The notes beneath the pieces were generated by a model that worked only from the letters and a program-made list of their open reading frames with translations, was not told the DNA's origin and searched no databases. A stretch of DNA of 64,000 nt, taken from contig CALLJS010000010.1 of the NCBI GenBank assembly GCA_938050045.1, forward strand, positions 248,001 through 312,000, read 5' to 3'. The DNA is from an uncultured Sphingomonadaceae bacterium (GTDB taxonomy: Bacteria > Pseudomonadota > Alphaproteobacteria > Sphingomonadales > Sphingomonadaceae). A program made the position numbers and the translations under genes. This document shows, one piece after another, positions 16,253-24,960 of the stretch. Position 1 is the first letter of the stretch; each line of letters opens with the position of its first letter.

Positions 16253-17311
16253 ATGGAGCGCGCGAGTCAATTTATAGGTCAATCAACAGCATTTTTGGAT
16301 GCTCTCGATCGTGCGAGCCAAGCCGCCGCCCTAGAGCGCCCTGTATTGGTCGTTGGCGAACGCGGCACGGGCAAAGAATTAATAGCCGAGCGATTGCATC
16401 GTTTAAGTTTGCGTTGGGATGGCCCCTTAGTGACAATGAATTGCGCGGCACTGCCAGAAACTCTGATAGAAGCCGAATTATTCGGTCATGAAGCAGGAGC
16501 ATTTACGGGTGCTACAAAAGCGCGAGCAGGCCGTTTTGAAGAAGCCGATGGCGGTACATTATTTTTGGATGAATTAGGCACGCTATCTATGGGCGCGCAA
16601 GAGCGGCTATTGCGCGCGGTTGAATATGGCGAAATCAACCGCATTGGCTCATCAAAACGGGTAAATGTCGATGTTCGTATCGTCGGAGCAACCAATGAAA
16701 ATTTACCCAAAATGGTTGAGGATTATAAATTTAGAGCCGATTTACTCGACCGTTTATCATTTGAGGTGATTACGCTGCCGCCTTTGCGCGTGCGCGATGG
16801 TGATGTCGACGTATTGGCCGATCATTTTGGCCGCAGAATGGCGGCAGAATTGAGTTGGGATAGCTGGCCTGGTTTTGATGATATGGCCAAAAAAGAATTA
16901 GATAATTACGCTTGGCCAGGCAATGTGCGAGAGCTGCGTAATGTTGTCGAGCGGGCTGTATATCGCTCTGGTAATGCTAATGTGGCAATAAACCGCATTG
17001 AATTTGACCCCTTTGAGTCGATATGGATGCCCAGCGGTTCAATCGCTGCTGCTTCGCCATTTCAAGCCAGCGCACAAATAAACAGTGATGATAGCCCGCA
17101 TGAAGCCGAGGAACATCAGAGCGTTAAACAAGAATATCAGCCAGTAATTGATATTGATGATTTTAGAAAAGCCTCTGAAACTTATGAAAAAATGATTCTA
17201 GAAACGGCTATGGAAAAGCATCGTTATAATCAAAGGCAAACCGCTGCTGCGCTTAATCTAAGCTATGACCAACTGCGCCATTGTCTTAAAAAATATGATA
17301 TGTTGGGATAA
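16253..17311 (+). CDS. pspF: PspF, sigma-54-dependent activator of the psp operon
   Basis: A bacterial enhancer-binding protein without a receiver domain. The AAA+ domain starts almost at the N-terminus: Walker A GERGTGKE, the sigma-54 contact loop GAFTGATKARAGRFEEADG, Walker [11 protein letters not shown], and a late WPGNVRELRNVVERAV. The C-terminus has a FIS-type HTH (RQTAAALNLSYDQLRHCLKK). The lack of a regulatory N-terminal domain is the PspF hallmark. I chose the ATG at 16253; a TTG at 16247 is possible. Divergent from pspA. Confidence 0.93.
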   Translation: MERASQFIGQSTAFLDALDRASQAAALERPVLVVGERGTGKELIAERLHRLSLRWDGPLVTMNCAALPETLIEAELFGHEAGAFTGATKARAGRFEEADGGTLFLDELGTLSMGAQERLLRAVEYGEINRIGSSKRVNVDVRIVGATNENLPKMVEDYKFRADLLDRLSFEVITLPPLRVRDGDVDVLADHFGRRMAAELSWDSWPGFDDMAKKELDNYAWPGNVRELRNVVERAVYRSGNANVAINRIEFDPFESIWMPSGSIAAASPFQASAQINSDDSPHEAEEHQSVKQEYQPVIDIDDFRKASETYEKMILETAMEKHRYNQRQTAAALNLSYDQLRHCLKKYDMLG

Positions 17312-17420
17312 ACATTTTGATATTTGGCATGACTTTTCGCGCGCAAATCGTTATCAGAGATAAATTTTAATCGAATATCTAATCCAATAGTTTAGCAATT
17401 AACATATTAAAGGACGCACT

Positions 17421-18041
17421 ATGACATTCATTCTTCCTGATTTACCCTATGCAAAGGATAGTTTCGGCGACATTATTTCAGCGCAAACATTTGATTATCA
17501 CCATGGCAAACATCACAATGCTTATGTTGGAAAAACCAATGAATTTGTAGCCGCCGATAGCAGCCTATCGGGCGCAAGCCTGTCTAAGGTTGTGCAAATT
17601 GCGAAAGAGGTAGGCAATGCAGGTTTGTTTAACAATAGCGCGCAAATTTGGAATCACAGTTTTTATTGGCTTGGACTTTCGCCAGAGAAGCAAGCACCTA
17701 CAGGTAAATTAAAGGAAATGATCGATGATGCATTTGGTTCTACCGAGGGCTTTATTGAAAAATTCAAAGCCGAAGGCGTTGGCCATTTTGCGAGTGGATG
17801 GGCGTGGTTGATTTTGAACAATGGCAAGCTGGAAATTACGTCTTTGCATGATGCCGATACGCCTATTACGCATGGTATGACACCATTGTTGACGCTCGAT
17901 GTTTGGGAACATGCTTATTATGTGGATTATCGCAATGCGCGCCCAAGCTATTTAGATGCTTTATTAGAAAATAGCATTAATTGGGAATTTGTTGCCCAAA
18001 ATTTGGATGGAAATGGTATATCTCGCGCTGACCAAGGCTGA
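17421..18041 (+). CDS. sodB: Superoxide dismutase, Fe/Mn family (probably Fe)
   Basis: Dismutates superoxide in the cytoplasm. The 206-residue protein has the four metal ligands in their usual blocks: FDYHHGKHHNAYV, AQIWNHSFYW, and LDVWEHAYYVDYRN carrying Asp and His. The GWAWL block is present. The AQ-x-WNH context favours the iron type, but metal choice cannot be settled from sequence alone. Monocistronic by appearance; an AAAGGA site precedes the ATG. Confidence 0.95.
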   Translation: MTFILPDLPYAKDSFGDIISAQTFDYHHGKHHNAYVGKTNEFVAADSSLSGASLSKVVQIAKEVGNAGLFNNSAQIWNHSFYWLGLSPEKQAPTGKLKEMIDDAFGSTEGFIEKFKAEGVGHFASGWAWLILNNGKLEITSLHDADTPITHGMTPLLTLDVWEHAYYVDYRNARPSYLDALLENSINWEFVAQNLDGNGISRADQG

Positions 18042-18181
18042 ATTTAGCCGATTTTCTAATTTTTGAAACAGCCTCGAGACTTGAAATATAGTTTTGGGGC
18101 TTTTCTATGCCTATAATTTTGTTAAGAGAAGGTGTGGCTTTGGTTTTGTCATGATTATGACATCAGAATGAGGGGGTAATA

Positions 18182-19807
18182 GTGTCTGAAACGTCAAGTG
18201 AAAAACATGTTCCAAGTAAGAAAGAAATTAGGCTGGTCATCGCCGCCTCTTCGGCTGGGACGATTTTTGAATGGTATGATTTTTTCATTTACGGTACTTT
18301 GGCAGCTATCATTGGAACCACTTTTTTCCCAAGCGGCAATCAGACATTAGAAACATTATTAGTGTGGGCTGGTTTTGCCGTTGGTTTTGGCTTTCGTCCA
18401 TTGGGTGCTATATTATTTGGATTTTTGGGTGATAAAGTAGGTCGCAAATATACATTTTTGGTGACAGTAACCTTGATGGGCATTGCAACAGCAGGCGTTG
18501 GATTGCTGCCATCGGCCGCCACAATAGGGATAGCGGCACCGATTATCATCATTTTGCTCAGGATTTTGCAAGGATTAGCCCTTGGCGGTGAATATGGCGG
18601 CGCGGCCATCTATGTTGCGGAGCATAGCCCGCCAGAGAAGCGCGGCTTTTACACAAGTTTTATTCAAGCCAGCGTCGCGGGCGGTTTTGTGCTCAGCCTT
18701 ATCGTGGTCTTATCGTGCCGCTATTTAATGGCCGAAGAGGTTTGGCTAAATTGGGGGTGGCGCGTGCCATTTCTCTTATCGCTCATATTATTGGCTATAT
18801 CATTATGGATGCGCCTAAAATTATCGGAAAGCCCTGTGTTTAAGGCCATGAAGGCAGCAGGAGAAATCGCCAAAAATCCTGTTAAAGAAAGCTTTACCTA
18901 TCCCGGTAATACCAAACGTATATTAATAGCTTTATTCGGCGTGGCCGCTGGTTTAACCGTGATATGGTACACCGCTATGTTCAGCAGCTTGACCTTTTTG
19001 CAAGGCCCTATGCGCGTTGAACCTGTCGTAGCAAAGATGATTGTCGGCGTTGCGGCGGCTTGCGGGCTTGGTTTCTTTATATATTTTGGCCGTTTGTCCG
19101 ATAAAATTGGCCGTAAGAAGCCTATTATATGGGGATATGCCCTTACGATTATTGCGGTATTTCCACTATTTTGGGTTATTGGCAGCCAAGCCAACCCTAA
19201 TTTATCCGCTGCACTAGAAAAAGCACCTATCACTATCAGCGGCAAAGATTGTAATTATAGCCCCTTTACCGATAAACAAGAAAGCCAATGCGGTAATATT
19301 ATTCAATCAATCGCCAGCAAATCAATCCCTTATGAGGTGATTGATGATACAGCCGTGCCAGTTTTGAATATTGGTTCTGAAACAGTGATGGGCCTTACCT
19401 ATGAAAATGAAACAGAAATCGCGCGCTCTAATGAGCGCATAGATGCAGCCTTGGCAGCCGCAGGATATGATTTTGCGCCCGTCACGCCACCAGCGCAAAA
19501 TATTATTATTATAATAGTGGCATTGATGGGGCTCAGTGCTTTATCTGGCGCGACTTATGGCCCAGTAGCTGCGCTCTTGTCTGAAATGTTCCCAGCAAAA
19601 GTACGCTATAGCAGCATGTCGATACCCTATCATATTGGCGCGGGATATTTTGGCGGATTTTTACCGTTAATAGCCAGTGTAATCGTATCTTATACAGGGG
19701 ATATTTATGCAGGCCTATGGTATACAATAGCGATTACTCTCATTGCTTTGGTTGTAGGAGCCTTAGGCCTGCCCGCTGGAAAAACAACCGAGTTTGAGGA
19801 TGGTTGA
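18182..19807 (+). CDS. MHS-family MFS transporter (metabolite/proton symporter)
   Basis: A major facilitator of the metabolite:H+ symporter group, which includes ProP and KgtP. The 541 residues carry about 12 membrane segments, beginning AASSAGTIFEWYDFFIYGTL (family signature), with GFLGDKVGRKY in loop 2-3 and GRLSDKIGRKKPIIWG in the mirror position. A roughly 100-residue soluble insert with two cysteines (about residues 340-440) separates late membrane segments and is longer than in ProP. The substrate is unknown. The start is a GTG preceded by AGGGGGT. It overlaps alr by 8 bp. Confidence 0.88.
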   Translation: MSETSSEKHVPSKKEIRLVIAASSAGTIFEWYDFFIYGTLAAIIGTTFFPSGNQTLETLLVWAGFAVGFGFRPLGAILFGFLGDKVGRKYTFLVTVTLMGIATAGVGLLPSAATIGIAAPIIIILLRILQGLALGGEYGGAAIYVAEHSPPEKRGFYTSFIQASVAGGFVLSLIVVLSCRYLMAEEVWLNWGWRVPFLLSLILLAISLWMRLKLSESPVFKAMKAAGEIAKNPVKESFTYPGNTKRILIALFGVAAGLTVIWYTAMFSSLTFLQGPMRVEPVVAKMIVGVAAACGLGFFIYFGRLSDKIGRKKPIIWGYALTIIAVFPLFWVIGSQANPNLSAALEKAPITISGKDCNYSPFTDKQESQCGNIIQSIASKSIPYEVIDDTAVPVLNIGSETVMGLTYENETEIARSNERIDAALAAAGYDFAPVTPPAQNIIIIIVALMGLSALSGATYGPVAALLSEMFPAKVRYSSMSIPYHIGAGYFGGFLPLIASVIVSYTGDIYAGLWYTIAITLIALVVGALGLPAGKTTEFEDG

Positions 19808-20852
19808 TCCCGTTGCGCCTGCTCGATTGCAAATTGATCTTGCGGCCCTTGTCAAAAATTGGAAAGCTCTCAATGCTCTATCGGGTTGTGCTGGCGCGGC
19901 TGTAAAGGCTAATGCTTATGGATTGGGGGCCGAAGAAGTCAGCAAAGCCCTTTATGAAGCAGGATGCCGTAATTTCTTTGTCGCTAATTGGAATGAGGCG
20001 CATCAACTTAGGGATATTATTGCGCAAAATATGATCTCTGTGTTAAATGGTATCGATGATGATAATATCGAATTTGCTAGGGCGCATCGATTTAAGCCCG
20101 TACTCAATACACCGAAACAAATAGGTTTATGGCGTGATAATGACGGTGGTTTGTGCGATGTCATGCTGGATAGCGGTATTAATCGTCTTGGTATTTCAGA
20201 AGATCAACTCGATGATACGCTTTTTCGAGGCCTTGATATAGATATAGCAATGAGCCATCTTGCTTGTGCCGATGAAGACAGATATTATAATGATGCGCAG
20301 CGTAAATCTTATGATAAGATGCGGGCGATTGTTAAATCCAAAAGATCTAGCTTGGCCAATAGTGCAGGTATAATGCTAGGGCCTGATTATCATTATGATC
20401 TGTCACGGCCTGGGCTTGCGCTATATGGCGGCATAGCACGCGATGAATTAAGGCCCTATATAAAGCCTGTTATTTCTATCAAATGTAGAATATTGCAAAC
20501 ACGAATGATGCGCAAAGGGCAGGGTATTGGATATAATTCAACCTATATCTGTCCCAAAGACATGGTGGTGGCTACCGCTTCGCTTGGTTATGCCGATGGT
20601 TATTTGCGAAATTTTTCCAGCGCAGGACTATTGAGCAAAGGCTTTGCACGCTTTGAGACTCTAAAATTACCTATAATAGGCCGTATATCCATGGATTTAA
20701 TTACTATTGATACTAGAGAATCGGAAGATATTTCCGAAGGGGATTGGATAGAAATTGCTTATAATTTACAAAAATCTTCCTCTGCTACAGGCTTATCTCA
20801 ATATGAATTATTAACGAACCTTGGCGATCGTTTCCAAAGAAATTATAGATAA
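19800..20852 (+). CDS. alr: Alanine racemase
   Basis: A PLP enzyme that makes D-alanine for peptidoglycan. The PLP lysine is Lys36 in AAVKANAYGLG. The second catalytic Tyr lies in GIGYNSTYI, and the fold-type III barrel ends with the C-terminal beta domain (GRISMDLITID). About 350 residues, normal for the family. I chose the ATG at 19800, which overlaps the transporter stop by 8 bp, rather than the TTG at 19794. The catabolic isozyme DadX cannot be told apart. Confidence 0.93.
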   Translation: MVDPVAPARLQIDLAALVKNWKALNALSGCAGAAVKANAYGLGAEEVSKALYEAGCRNFFVANWNEAHQLRDIIAQNMISVLNGIDDDNIEFARAHRFKPVLNTPKQIGLWRDNDGGLCDVMLDSGINRLGISEDQLDDTLFRGLDIDIAMSHLACADEDRYYNDAQRKSYDKMRAIVKSKRSSLANSAGIMLGPDYHYDLSRPGLALYGGIARDELRPYIKPVISIKCRILQTRMMRKGQGIGYNSTYICPKDMVVATASLGYADGYLRNFSSAGLLSKGFARFETLKLPIIGRISMDLITIDTRESEDISEGDWIEIAYNLQKSSSATGLSQYELLTNLGDRFQRNYR

Positions 20853-20934
20853 AGATAAGACTATAAAATACTTAATGCTTATCATTGCATAGGTCTTTGC
20901 TATCAATAAACTGTAATATTATTGGGCAAAAAAA

Positions 20935-20957
20935 ACGCCCCCCAAAATGGAGGGCGT
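20935..20957. terminator. Bidirectional intrinsic terminator between alr and the TonB receptor
   Basis: An inverted repeat ACGCCCcCC / GGaGGGCGT with an AAAAT loop (one mismatch) is flanked by an A-run on the left and TAATTTTT on the right. It can therefore end both the rightward alr transcript and the leftward receptor transcript. Its position between two convergent genes fits. Confidence 0.85.
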
Positions 20958-20979
20958 AATTTTTAATATCTAAACTAGG

Positions 20980-23900
20980 TTATAGATCTAAGCGGAATCC
21001 TGCGAAGAAGGTACGACCGAAGTTATCATATATGCCCGAGCCGCCGCCCGTGGCTAGAAGACCAAAGTCTGGTATACGATCGAAAGCATTATCAACCCCT
21101 AAGAAGAAGGTGTATTTGTCAGCGACGTTATAATCCAAACGAAAATCATGATAAAATACGTCAGGGCGGAAATTACGTCCAAAAGCATTCGGATCTGTAG
21201 GTGTATTTCCATTGAAAGGGAAACGAGATTCGAAAGCACCTATGGTTTGGCGGCCAAGATAACGAACATCCCAACCAAATGTTAAATCACCCATAGCGTA
21301 ATCAAGATTAAATACTGCAGCAAATGTAGGATCACCTGTTTCACTGCGTATCCGGTTAGGTATTTCTGGGTTTGCAATGTCTAGGAAGTTTTGGCTTGTT
21401 AGAACATATGTACCGATGAGTGCGGTAGTCAAACGATCACCATTATCAAAGGTTTTTCTATATCGCGCAACAAAGTCTAAGCCTTCACGCTCCAAGCTAG
21501 CAAAGTTGAATGCGCCCCCAATCAATACTGGATCATCAAAGAAGAAGTTCGCGTCACGAGGATTAATCGATGGGCAGAAATTATTGTTTGGAAATGAAGC
21601 TGGATCAGCATCAAAACAGTTAGCAAGAACAGCATTTGCTCCGACAGCAGAGATTACATTATCGATAGTAATATTGTAATAGTCGGCTGTTAAGGTAAAG
21701 CCTGGTAGAAAGCTTGGTTCATAGATAAAACCAACTGTATAACTATCAGAGGTTTCCTCGTTTAACAGTGGATTACCGCCAGTTAAAAATGGCAAAGAAG
21801 CTGTACGTGCTGGTGTATTGATAAAGGTCGCAGGAATACCCAAACTAGCACAGTTTGCAGCACGGTTAGCCGGATTATTACCTTCACCAATATTTGCTGC
21901 ATCACAAGGGTCACCAATAAATGCAAAATTTTGTGATTGTGGTGAGAATAGATCGCCAGGTGTAGGTACTCGCACTGAACGTGAATAATTACCACGGAAT
22001 GTTAAGCCATCAAATGGAGACCATCGACCACCAGCATTCCAAGCGAATGTTGTATCTGACGCTGTATTATAATCAGAATAGCGTGCGGCTGCTTCAATGG
22101 TTAATTCGTTGAAGAATGGCACATCTTTAACCACTGGAATTAGTATCTCACCGAATATTTCTGCAACTTCGAATGGAGGAGGATCAAATTCAGGAATGAT
22201 GTTCAAGAATGTGTTACCTGCTTGAGTGAAGTCATCAAAATCAGAATTTGATGTTTCTCGGCGATATTCACCACCTATTGAGAAACCAACAGGCCCGCCT
22301 GGCAGCTCAAATAATTGCGATGTATCACCAGCAACAAAACCTGAAACAACAAATTGTTCGGCAAATTCATCGCGAGTTGAATCGAAATTCACAAAATCAA
22401 TAGCTGCTTGAGAACCATTAAATGTCCCAAAAATATTCAGCGGGACACATGCTGCATTATCATTAGTCGTATCAGCATCGACATTGATACGGCATTGAAT
22501 GCTACCATCAGGAGCTACTACCGCATCGATTGCTTGGTTAAAGTTTGCAGGTATCAACTGATTTTGAGAAATCAGGAATGTATCCAAACGACCGTAGTTG
22601 ACCGATATGTCATAAGACCAGTCATCATTAAACTCACCACGCAGGCCACCCACAATACGGAATGTGTTACGTTCATTGATTTCAGAACGACCGCCAAAAT
22701 CGATATTGAAGCGCGTAAATCTAAAAGAAGTAGCCCCAGGCAACAATGTATTAAAGATCATATCGCGATCTGCTGGATTTAAAAAAGCATTATCTTGTCG
22801 AATTAAACTGTTGTTAAAACGAAAACTTGGCTGACCTTCTTGTACACCATCTAATGTACTATATTTAGCTTCTGCATAAAATTCTGCTGCTGACGAAAAC
22901 TCATATCTAGCTAATATATTGAAAGTATAACGTTCTAATTCGGGTGCCAATTGGCCCGTTTCACGCAATGTCGAACCACCACCTCCAATGGTGTTGTTAG
23001 ACCCAAAAGGACGCAGATCAACTTCTGGAACATCGCGTACTAATCGACCATTATCATCGAATGTAAAGCGAGAAGCTTCAAAGGGACTTGCGCCGGCACG
23101 ACGAGTGTCAAGAACCAATCCATCGCCATCAATAGCGCAGCGCGGATCATTCTGTGCTTGAGCAACTGTCAATGTTCCCGGGCAACTGATGCCAGAAATG
23201 AGCGTACCATTAAATATGTTACCGTTACGAATATTATTAAACAAAGGAAATGTTACAGGGCCAGGTCCGCGGTTGAATTGAGTCCGACCAGATACGGCTC
23301 CTGTAAATTCATCACGTTCATTGTTAAATAATGCAGTTGCCTCAGCATATTCGGCGGTTAATGTTATATTACCACGCCCATCTGCAAAGTTCTTGCCTGC
23401 GATTACACCAAGGAAGTTATTAGCGCGATCACCACGATCCGTCAGGCCTGCTTGGCCTGTGAAACGTATACCTTCATAATCATCACGTAGCACAAAGTTT
23501 ACAACACCAGCGATAGCATCCGAACCATAGATTGCAGAATTACCACCAGTGACAATGTCAATACGTTCCAAAAGTTCAAAAGGAATTGTATTAACGTCAA
23601 CACGAAAATCGCCAGGTGATGCTGCAACATGACGATGACCGTTTATTAGAACCAATGTTCTGTCAGTGCCAAGACCGCGAAGGTCAAGCAAGCTAAGGCC
23701 TGACGTACCAATAAATCGGTTGGAATTACCTTGACTGAAGGTAGAGCGAAGAGCAGGAAGATCATTCAAGGCATCACCCAAGCTGATGTCTGCATTGTCG
23801 ATAATTTCTCCCGCCGATAAAGATGTAACAGGAACGGTAGAGCTAACCTCAGGACGACGAATACGAGAGCCTGTGACAATAATCCCTCTGGATTCTTCAG

Positions 23901-24030
23901 CTTTCTCTTCTTCCTCTTCAACTATTTCTACTTCATCTTCTGCTTCTTGAGCAAAAGCTGGACCCGATACAAAGGCCATGCTTAGTGCCAAAGGCGCGGC
24001 ACTAAAGCTTAATTTTGTTAATTTTCTCAT
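20980..24030 (-). CDS. TonB-dependent outer-membrane receptor
   Basis: A gated outer-membrane importer energised by TonB. About 1016 residues. A signal peptide (MRKLTKLSFSAAPLALSMAF...AFA) is followed by an acidic Glu-rich stretch, then the plug domain starting GIIVTGSRIRR, with LRGLGTDRTLVLINGHR and DIVTGGNSAIYGSDAIAGVV. The rest is a beta barrel ending FFAGFRLDL. The start is the ATG at 24030, preceded by AGGGA; an in-frame ATG at 24111 would bury the signal peptide. The substrate cannot be named. The barrel is large, with Asn/Asp-rich loops. Confidence 0.93.
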   Translation of the reverse strand: MRKLTKLSFSAAPLALSMAFVSGPAFAQEAEDEVEIVEEEEEKAEESRGIIVTGSRIRRPEVSSTVPVTSLSAGEIIDNADISLGDALNDLPALRSTFSQGNSNRFIGTSGLSLLDLRGLGTDRTLVLINGHRHVAASPGDFRVDVNTIPFELLERIDIVTGGNSAIYGSDAIAGVVNFVLRDDYEGIRFTGQAGLTDRGDRANNFLGVIAGKNFADGRGNITLTAEYAEATALFNNERDEFTGAVSGRTQFNRGPGPVTFPLFNNIRNGNIFNGTLISGISCPGTLTVAQAQNDPRCAIDGDGLVLDTRRAGASPFEASRFTFDDNGRLVRDVPEVDLRPFGSNNTIGGGGSTLRETGQLAPELERYTFNILARYEFSSAAEFYAEAKYSTLDGVQEGQPSFRFNNSLIRQDNAFLNPADRDMIFNTLLPGATSFRFTRFNIDFGGRSEINERNTFRIVGGLRGEFNDDWSYDISVNYGRLDTFLISQNQLIPANFNQAIDAVVAPDGSIQCRINVDADTTNDNAACVPLNIFGTFNGSQAAIDFVNFDSTRDEFAEQFVVSGFVAGDTSQLFELPGGPVGFSIGGEYRRETSNSDFDDFTQAGNTFLNIIPEFDPPPFEVAEIFGEILIPVVKDVPFFNELTIEAAARYSDYNTASDTTFAWNAGGRWSPFDGLTFRGNYSRSVRVPTPGDLFSPQSQNFAFIGDPCDAANIGEGNNPANRAANCASLGIPATFINTPARTASLPFLTGGNPLLNEETSDSYTVGFIYEPSFLPGFTLTADYYNITIDNVISAVGANAVLANCFDADPASFPNNNFCPSINPRDANFFFDDPVLIGGAFNFASLEREGLDFVARYRKTFDNGDRLTTALIGTYVLTSQNFLDIANPEIPNRIRSETGDPTFAAVFNLDYAMGDLTFGWDVRYLGRQTIGAFESRFPFNGNTPTDPNAFGRNFRPDVFYHDFRLDYNVADKYTFFLGVDNAFDRIPDFGLLATGGGSGIYDNFGRTFFAGFRLDL

Positions 24031-24381
24031 TTTTCCCTGTCCCCAAGTTGTTTTAAACAGTATATTATAGGTTAATTGGCATGATGAATATCGATGAAAT
24101 CTATGAATCAATAGGCATCAACAGTAAATATACTTGATGCTTACATCTCATTCTGTAAAGGCTAAGTTCATATTTGGATTATTTTGGTTGAGATTGTAAC
24201 AATAATACCACAGCTATCTCTAATAGTATGACTCAAAATTTGCGTCAGGAGCTCGTTTTATTTGTTTTACTGTGAATTTGCTCGGATTGTCTGGCTTTGC
24301 GCTTTATGGCTTGCAACTATTATGTTGCACTGCATCATAATCATAGCTATGTAAAAAAAAATCTATTCGAGGTAATTCAGC
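24031..24381. other. Intergenic region between divergent TonB receptor and phaR genes
   Basis: This 351-bp gap holds the promoters of two divergent genes. I find no convincing ORF or RNA. The one clear element is a 7-bp perfect inverted repeat GCATCAA / TTGATGC with a 12-base spacer at 24115-24140, on the receptor side, which could be an operator. TTGCAC near 24321 with TATGTA 17 bases further on is a weak promoter candidate for phaR. Confidence 0.5.
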
Positions 24382-24936
24382 ATGGCCAAAATTAAAAAAA
24401 AATCAAAAAATGATGTCCCTATCATCATAAAAAAATATGCCAACCGCCGACTCTATAATACAGATTCATCTTCTTATATTACTTTAGATTTTTTGGCAGA
24501 AATGACCCGTAATGATATTGATTTTATTGTTATTGATGCGAAATCAGGCGGTGATATTACGCACAATATATTAACCCAAATCATCATGGAAGAAGAGGCT
24601 CATGGAGAAACATTGCTCCCTGTTGGTTTTTTGAAACAGATAATTTCTATGTATGGAAACAGTATGCAATCTATGGTGCCGCAATTCCTAGATGCCTCTA
24701 TGACTAATTTTCGTAAAAATCACAAACAAATTCAAGAGGTTCTCGAAAATGTCGTAACATCGGGACCTTTTGGTACTATAGCCAAGCAGAATATCGAATT
24801 TGCTAAGGCGGCTAGAGACGCATTATTACCAAGTTCAACAACAAGCACAGATAATGCTGCTAAAGATAGAGAAATTGCAGCTTTGAAAAAGCAAATGGCG
24901 GAATTGCAAGCTAAATTAAATAATTTAGACAGTTAA
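24382..24936 (+). CDS. phaR: Polyhydroxyalkanoate synthesis repressor PhaR
   Basis: A DNA- and PHB-granule-binding regulator. The 184-residue protein has the PHB accumulation regulatory domain at the N-terminus (IIKKYANRRLYNTDSSSYI, then LDFLAEMTRNDIDFIVIDAK). A second accumulation domain follows (TLLPVGFLKQIISMYG), with a Lys/Gln coiled tail. No pha biosynthetic or phasin gene is in the window, so a PHB role is inferred from the family. It lies 24 bp before proS. Confidence 0.92.
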   Translation: MAKIKKKSKNDVPIIIKKYANRRLYNTDSSSYITLDFLAEMTRNDIDFIVIDAKSGGDITHNILTQIIMEEEAHGETLLPVGFLKQIISMYGNSMQSMVPQFLDASMTNFRKNHKQIQEVLENVVTSGPFGTIAKQNIEFAKAARDALLPSSTTSTDNAAKDREIAALKKQMAELQAKLNNLDS

Positions 24937-24960
24937 TTTATTCAGTTAAAGAGATATATT

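Noticed and set aside
22408-22782. Plus-strand ORF inside the TonB-dependent receptor gene
   Set aside because: A shadow of the receptor coding strand with no ribosome site or recognisable domain.
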